From Hyphomicrobiales bacterium (lineage in GTDB: Bacteria > Pseudomonadota > Alphaproteobacteria > Rhizobiales > Xanthobacteraceae): a stretch of 37,707 nt of DNA. Position 1 is the stretch's first letter, and the number at the start of each line of letters is the position of its first letter. Location of the stretch: NCBI GenBank assembly GCA_018335895.1, contig JAGXQU010000031.1:1-37707 (forward strand), given 5' to 3'. A program made the translations under genes and the position numbers. This document shows positions 35,270 through 37,707 of this stretch, one piece after another. The notes beneath the pieces are model-generated. The model saw nothing but the letters and a program-made list of their open reading frames with translations. It searched no databases and was not told the origin of the DNA.

Positions 35270-35812
35270 ATGATGGTTCGCATTGCTGTTGCGCTGCTTG
35301 CGCTGATCTTTCCGTTCGCGGCGGCTCACGCCCAGCCCAAGAAGGAACAGTGCGTCACGCAGAACAACCAGTTCGCGGAGACGCAGTTCTGCGTGGATTC
35401 GGTGCTCGACCCGGAAGGCGAGAGCCGGTTCGGGCCGGGTGCCTTTCTCGATCCGGACAGCGGCAAGGCCTGGTGCGAGGGGCTGGTCGGCTACGGCATC
35501 GGCGAGACGGTGACGATCCGCTTCAAGCCCGCGGTGCGCGTGCAGGAGTTCACGTTTCTGAACGGCAACCCGAAAAGCGACGTGACCTACAAGAACAACA
35601 GCCGGGTGAAGCAGCTTCGCATCCAGACTTCGGACGGCATCGGCATCCTCGTCACGGTGCCCGATACGAAAGAGGCGCACACGATCAAGCTGCCGCGGCC
35701 GGTGAAGCCGCAATGGGTCCGCTTCTCGATCGCCGAAGTCTATCCGGGCGAACGCGGCGGCGACACCTGCATCGCCGGCATCATTCCGAATCTCGAACAA
35801 GCCAATAACTGA
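35270..35812 (+). CDS. Secreted protein with NADase-type glycan-binding (discoidin-like) domain
   Basis: A 180-residue exported protein. Residues 1-22 are a signal peptide (MMVRIAVALLALIFPFAAAH, cleaved after AHAQ). The rest is one beta-sandwich domain with the NADase-type glycan-binding pattern: DSGKAWCEGLVGYGIGETVT, VQEFTFLNGNPKSDVTYKNN, SRVKQLRIQTSDG, and the ending VRFSIAEVYPGERGGDTCIA. Four cysteines could form two disulfides. These domains are found as sugar-binding modules in bacterial surface proteins, and a lone copy like this has no assigned function. Two starts overlap (35270 and 35273). It starts 5 bases after the guaB stop, so is probably co-transcribed. Confidence 0.82.
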   Translation: MMVRIAVALLALIFPFAAAHAQPKKEQCVTQNNQFAETQFCVDSVLDPEGESRFGPGAFLDPDSGKAWCEGLVGYGIGETVTIRFKPAVRVQEFTFLNGNPKSDVTYKNNSRVKQLRIQTSDGIGILVTVPDTKEAHTIKLPRPVKPQWVRFSIAEVYPGERGGDTCIAGIIPNLEQANN

Positions 35813-35820
35813 GATCAATC

Positions 35821-36246
35821 ATGAGCACGCTTATCGTCCTCGGCCCGCTGCTCGCGATGGCGGCGATCACCTTCGTTCTCATGTTCGGCATGGTGATCAC
35901 CCGCCGCCGCGCGGTGATGGAGAAGAAGACCGACCCGAAGGATCTCCTCGTGCGCGGCGGGAGCAACCCCTGGCCGCCGCAGGCCGCGCAATTTAGCGAC
36001 GCCTACCAGAATTCGCTCGAGCTGCCGGTCTTGTTCTACGCCGTGGGGGTGCTCACGCTCATCACGGGCCATGCCAACGCAGCGTTCGTCGTGCTGTCGT
36101 GGCTGTTCGTGCTTTGCCGTGCGGTGCAGAGCTATGTCCACGTGACTTCCAATACACGCAAATACCGCAGCTACGCTTTCCGCGCCGGCGCGATAGTATT
36201 GTTTTTTATCTGGGCTTCGCTGACCAACCGGCTCATCACGTCATAA
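35821..36246 (+). CDS. MAPEG family membrane protein (first of a tandem pair)
   Basis: A 141-residue four-helix inner-membrane protein of the MAPEG family (related to microsomal glutathione transferase). Helix 1 is LIVLGPLLAMAAITFVLMFG; the polar segment before helix 2 has SDAYQNSLELPVLFYAVGVL, which holds the family's N-x-x-E-x-P motif; then LSWLFVLCRAVQSYVHVTSN (with R-x-x-x-S-Y-x-H) and a final helix. The chemistry in bacterial members is mostly unknown. It shares its layout with the next gene at 36259, suggesting duplication. Eight bases after the glycan-binding gene. Confidence 0.85.
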   Translation: MSTLIVLGPLLAMAAITFVLMFGMVITRRRAVMEKKTDPKDLLVRGGSNPWPPQAAQFSDAYQNSLELPVLFYAVGVLTLITGHANAAFVVLSWLFVLCRAVQSYVHVTSNTRKYRSYAFRAGAIVLFFIWASLTNRLITS

Positions 36247-36258
36247 GGAATCGAAGCC

Positions 36259-36681
36259 ATGACCGTCCCGACGATCCTGCTTCCCGCCTTTGTGCTGATC
36301 GCGCAGATTTTTGCGCTCGCGATCTGGATGGGTGCCGAGCGCAACCGCGCGCTCTTTGCCAAGGAAGTCCGCATCAAGGACATCGCGCTCACCAGGGAAA
36401 GCTGGCCGGAGCGCGCGAAGCAGATTTCGAACAGCTACCATAACCAGTACGAACTGCCGGTGCTGTTCTTCATTCTGGTCGCTTTCGCGCTGATTACGCG
36501 GAAGGCCGACCTGATCTTCGTCGTGCTGTCATGGGTCTTCGTTATCGCCCGGGTCGTGCACGCTTTCATTCACACGACCTCGAACCGGGTGCCGCGCCGC
36601 TTCTTCGTTTATGTCGTGGCGCTCGTTACGCTTGCTGTGATGTGGCTCTATTTCGCGATCCAGATTCTGACCGGCATCTGA
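36259..36681 (+). CDS. MAPEG family membrane protein (second of a tandem pair)
   Basis: A 140-residue MAPEG protein with the same four-helix plan as its neighbour. The helix-2 motif reads SNSYHNQYELPVLFFILVAF, and helix 3 is VVLSWVFVIARVVHAFIHTT, with R-x-x-H-A-x-I-H in place of R-x-x-x-S-Y-x-H. Sequence similarity to the first copy is clear in those two blocks but low elsewhere, so the duplication, if it is one, is old. Twelve bases after the first copy, with AAGGA before the ATG. Confidence 0.85.
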   Translation: MTVPTILLPAFVLIAQIFALAIWMGAERNRALFAKEVRIKDIALTRESWPERAKQISNSYHNQYELPVLFFILVAFALITRKADLIFVVLSWVFVIARVVHAFIHTTSNRVPRRFFVYVVALVTLAVMWLYFAIQILTGI

Positions 36682-36684
36682 TTG

Positions 36685-37326
36685 ATGGACGAGTTCAGGC
36701 TCTGGAGGGATCATCCGCTTCATATCCTGTTCGTCATGGCGACCGAGCAGGAATATGGCCCGGCGCTTCAGGGGCGGATTCAGCCGTTGATTACCGGCGT
36801 CGGCCCGGTCGAGGCCGCGAGCGCAACGAGTGAAGCGCTTGCGCGGCTGGATGCCGAGCACGACCTGCCGCAGCTCGTATTCTCGTTAGGCTCCGCCGGC
36901 TCGCGCAAACTGGAGCACGCGAAGATCTACCAGCTTTCGAGCGTCTGTTATCGCGACATGGATTGCACGCCGCTCGGCTTCGAGCGTGGCGTCGTGCCGT
37001 TCCTCGGCCTGCCTGCCGTGGTGAATATCCCGCAGCAGATTCCCGGCATCCCCTCCGCGTCGATCGCGACCGGCGCGAGCATCGTATCGGGGGCCATGTA
37101 CGACACGATCGAAGCCGACATGGTCGATATGGAAAGTTACGCGGTCTGCCGCGCCGCCGGGCGTTTCGGCATTCCCATGATCGGGCTTCGCGGCATTACC
37201 GACGGCAAGACCGAGCTTTCGCAATACGAAGATTGGGCGAGCTATCTGGGAATCGTCGACCGAAGGCTCGCAATCGAACTCGACAGGTTTTTCGCGGCTG
37301 TCAAAGACGGCACATTCTCTCTATAA
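36685..37326 (+). CDS. 5'-methylthioadenosine/S-adenosylhomocysteine nucleosidase-like protein
   Basis: A 213-residue PNP-superfamily nucleosidase that would split MTA or SAH to adenine and a ribosyl sulfide. Active-site features are present: the acid near residues 21-23 (FVMATEQEYGPAL), the glycine-rich phosphate-like loop LVFSLGSAGSRKL, the ribose Met-Glu pair in VDMESYAVCRAAGRF, and the catalytic aspartate in GLRGITDGKTEL. It is shorter than many MtnN proteins (about 230 residues), with trimmed N-terminal loops. The ATG at 36685 is preferred over TTG at 36682. It lies 11 bases before rsmB. Confidence 0.83.
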   Translation: MDEFRLWRDHPLHILFVMATEQEYGPALQGRIQPLITGVGPVEAASATSEALARLDAEHDLPQLVFSLGSAGSRKLEHAKIYQLSSVCYRDMDCTPLGFERGVVPFLGLPAVVNIPQQIPGIPSASIATGASIVSGAMYDTIEADMVDMESYAVCRAAGRFGIPMIGLRGITDGKTELSQYEDWASYLGIVDRRLAIELDRFFAAVKDGTFSL

Positions 37327-37337
37327 GCCCGGTCATC

Positions 37338-37707
37338 ATGACCCCCGCCGCGCGGCTCTCGGCCGCCATCGAAGTATTGACCGAAATCGAAGGAAAGCGG
37401 CGGCCGGCGCCGGATGCGCTTCGCGAGTGGGGGCAGATGCACCGCTTCGCGGGCTCCGGCGACCGCGGCGCGATCGGTTCGCTCGTGTTCGACGCGCTCC
37501 GCCGCCGCGCGTCTGCCGCCTGGTTGATGGGCGAGGAAACGCCGCGCGCGGTGATGCTCGGCGCGCTCCGGCTCGCGCGTAATGTAAGCCCCGATGAAAT
37601 TTCCAAACTGGCGGACGGCTCGCGCTTCGCGCCGGAACCCTTGAGCGATGACGAGAAGAAGTGCCTCGAAAGCGGATCGCTTGCCAAGGCGCCGCCGCAT
37701 GTCGCGG
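37338..37707 (+). CDS. rsmB: 16S rRNA m5C967 methyltransferase RsmB, N-terminal part (cut by window end)
   Basis: Starts at ATG 37338 and stays open to the window end (123 residues). The fragment MTPAARLSAAIEVLTEIEGK, with REWGQMHRFAGSGDRGAIGS, LVFDALRRRASAAWLMGEET and DGSRFAPEPLSDDEK, is the NusB-like helical head of alphaproteobacterial RsmB/Fmu proteins. The methyltransferase domain with the catalytic cysteines lies beyond the window. In rhizobia rsmB usually sits between guaB and guaA, so guaA is expected next; that is inference. Confidence 0.88.
   Translation, partial: MTPAARLSAAIEVLTEIEGKRRPAPDALREWGQMHRFAGSGDRGAIGSLVFDALRRRASAAWLMGEETPRAVMLGALRLARNVSPDEISKLADGSRFAPEPLSDDEKKCLESGSLAKAPPHVA

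Overview
This is a high-G+C stretch of chromosome that looks like an alphaproteobacterium of the order Hyphomicrobiales, near Bradyrhizobium, Afipia and Xanthobacteraceae relatives. The signs are codon use rich in G/C third positions, alphaproteobacterial versions of UrtA-E, UreD-G, GcdH and RsmB, the guaB...rsmB neighbourhood, and short palindromic intergenic elements of the 'GTCATG-GCCGGG...CCCGGC' type familiar from Bradyrhizobium-like genomes. No prophage, insertion sequence, CRISPR array or integron was seen. Genes are closely packed and almost all intact. Only the first gene (a copper chaperone tail) and the last (the rsmB start) are cut by the window edges.

Layout. 1-3769 holds the end of a PCu(A)C copper chaperone gene, a CvrA/NhaP2-type K+/H+ antiporter, an OsmC peroxidase and a class I aminotransferase. 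3895-15321 is the centrepiece, a continuous plus-strand urea-use locus: a near-consensus sigma-54 promoter, urtABCDE (high-affinity urea ABC importer), ureD, a fused ureAB, a small AbrB-type regulator gene, ureC, ureE with a very His-rich tail, ureF and ureG. 15462-19801 is an RND efflux pair (adaptor plus MdtC-like pump) behind a 16-bp inverted repeat. 19802-23786 holds a minus-strand SAF-domain oxidoreductase, then glutaryl-CoA dehydrogenase and a class III CoA-transferase. 24040-24113 is tRNA-Gln(CTG) on the minus strand. 24220-26251 (minus) encodes three envelope or membrane proteins (holin-like, DUF883, AI-2E family). 26453-30168 (plus) encodes a 57-residue membrane protein, a PPOX-family flavoprotein, an exported sphingomyelinase-D/phospholipase-D-like protein, an Ppx/GppA phosphatase and RlmE. 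30165-31634 (minus) is a DHA2-type drug exporter. 31713-31961 is a small membrane protein. 31962-32804 is a gene-free stretch full of inverted repeats. 32805-33578 (minus) is an enoyl-CoA hydratase-family gene. 33783-37707 (plus) is guaB, a secreted NADase-type glycan-binding-domain protein, two tandem MAPEG proteins, an MTA/SAH nucleosidase and the start of rsmB.

How it works together. The urea locus reads as one nitrogen-scavenging unit. Under nitrogen limitation, RpoN with an NtrC-like activator would drive import of urea by UrtABCDE. Urease (UreAB + UreC), matured by UreDEFG, would then split it into ammonia and CO2. Three features depart from the usual arrangement: UrtC carries about 95 extra hydrophobic residues near its C-terminus, the gamma and beta urease subunits are fused, and an AbrB-fold gene sits between ureAB and ureC behind two direct-repeat pairs that both have an 11-bp period. 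I see no clearly undescribed multi-gene system. The best leads are the regulator-in-operon arrangement, the UrtC insertion, and the SMaseD-like exported protein that carries an arachnid-toxin-like C-terminal motif.
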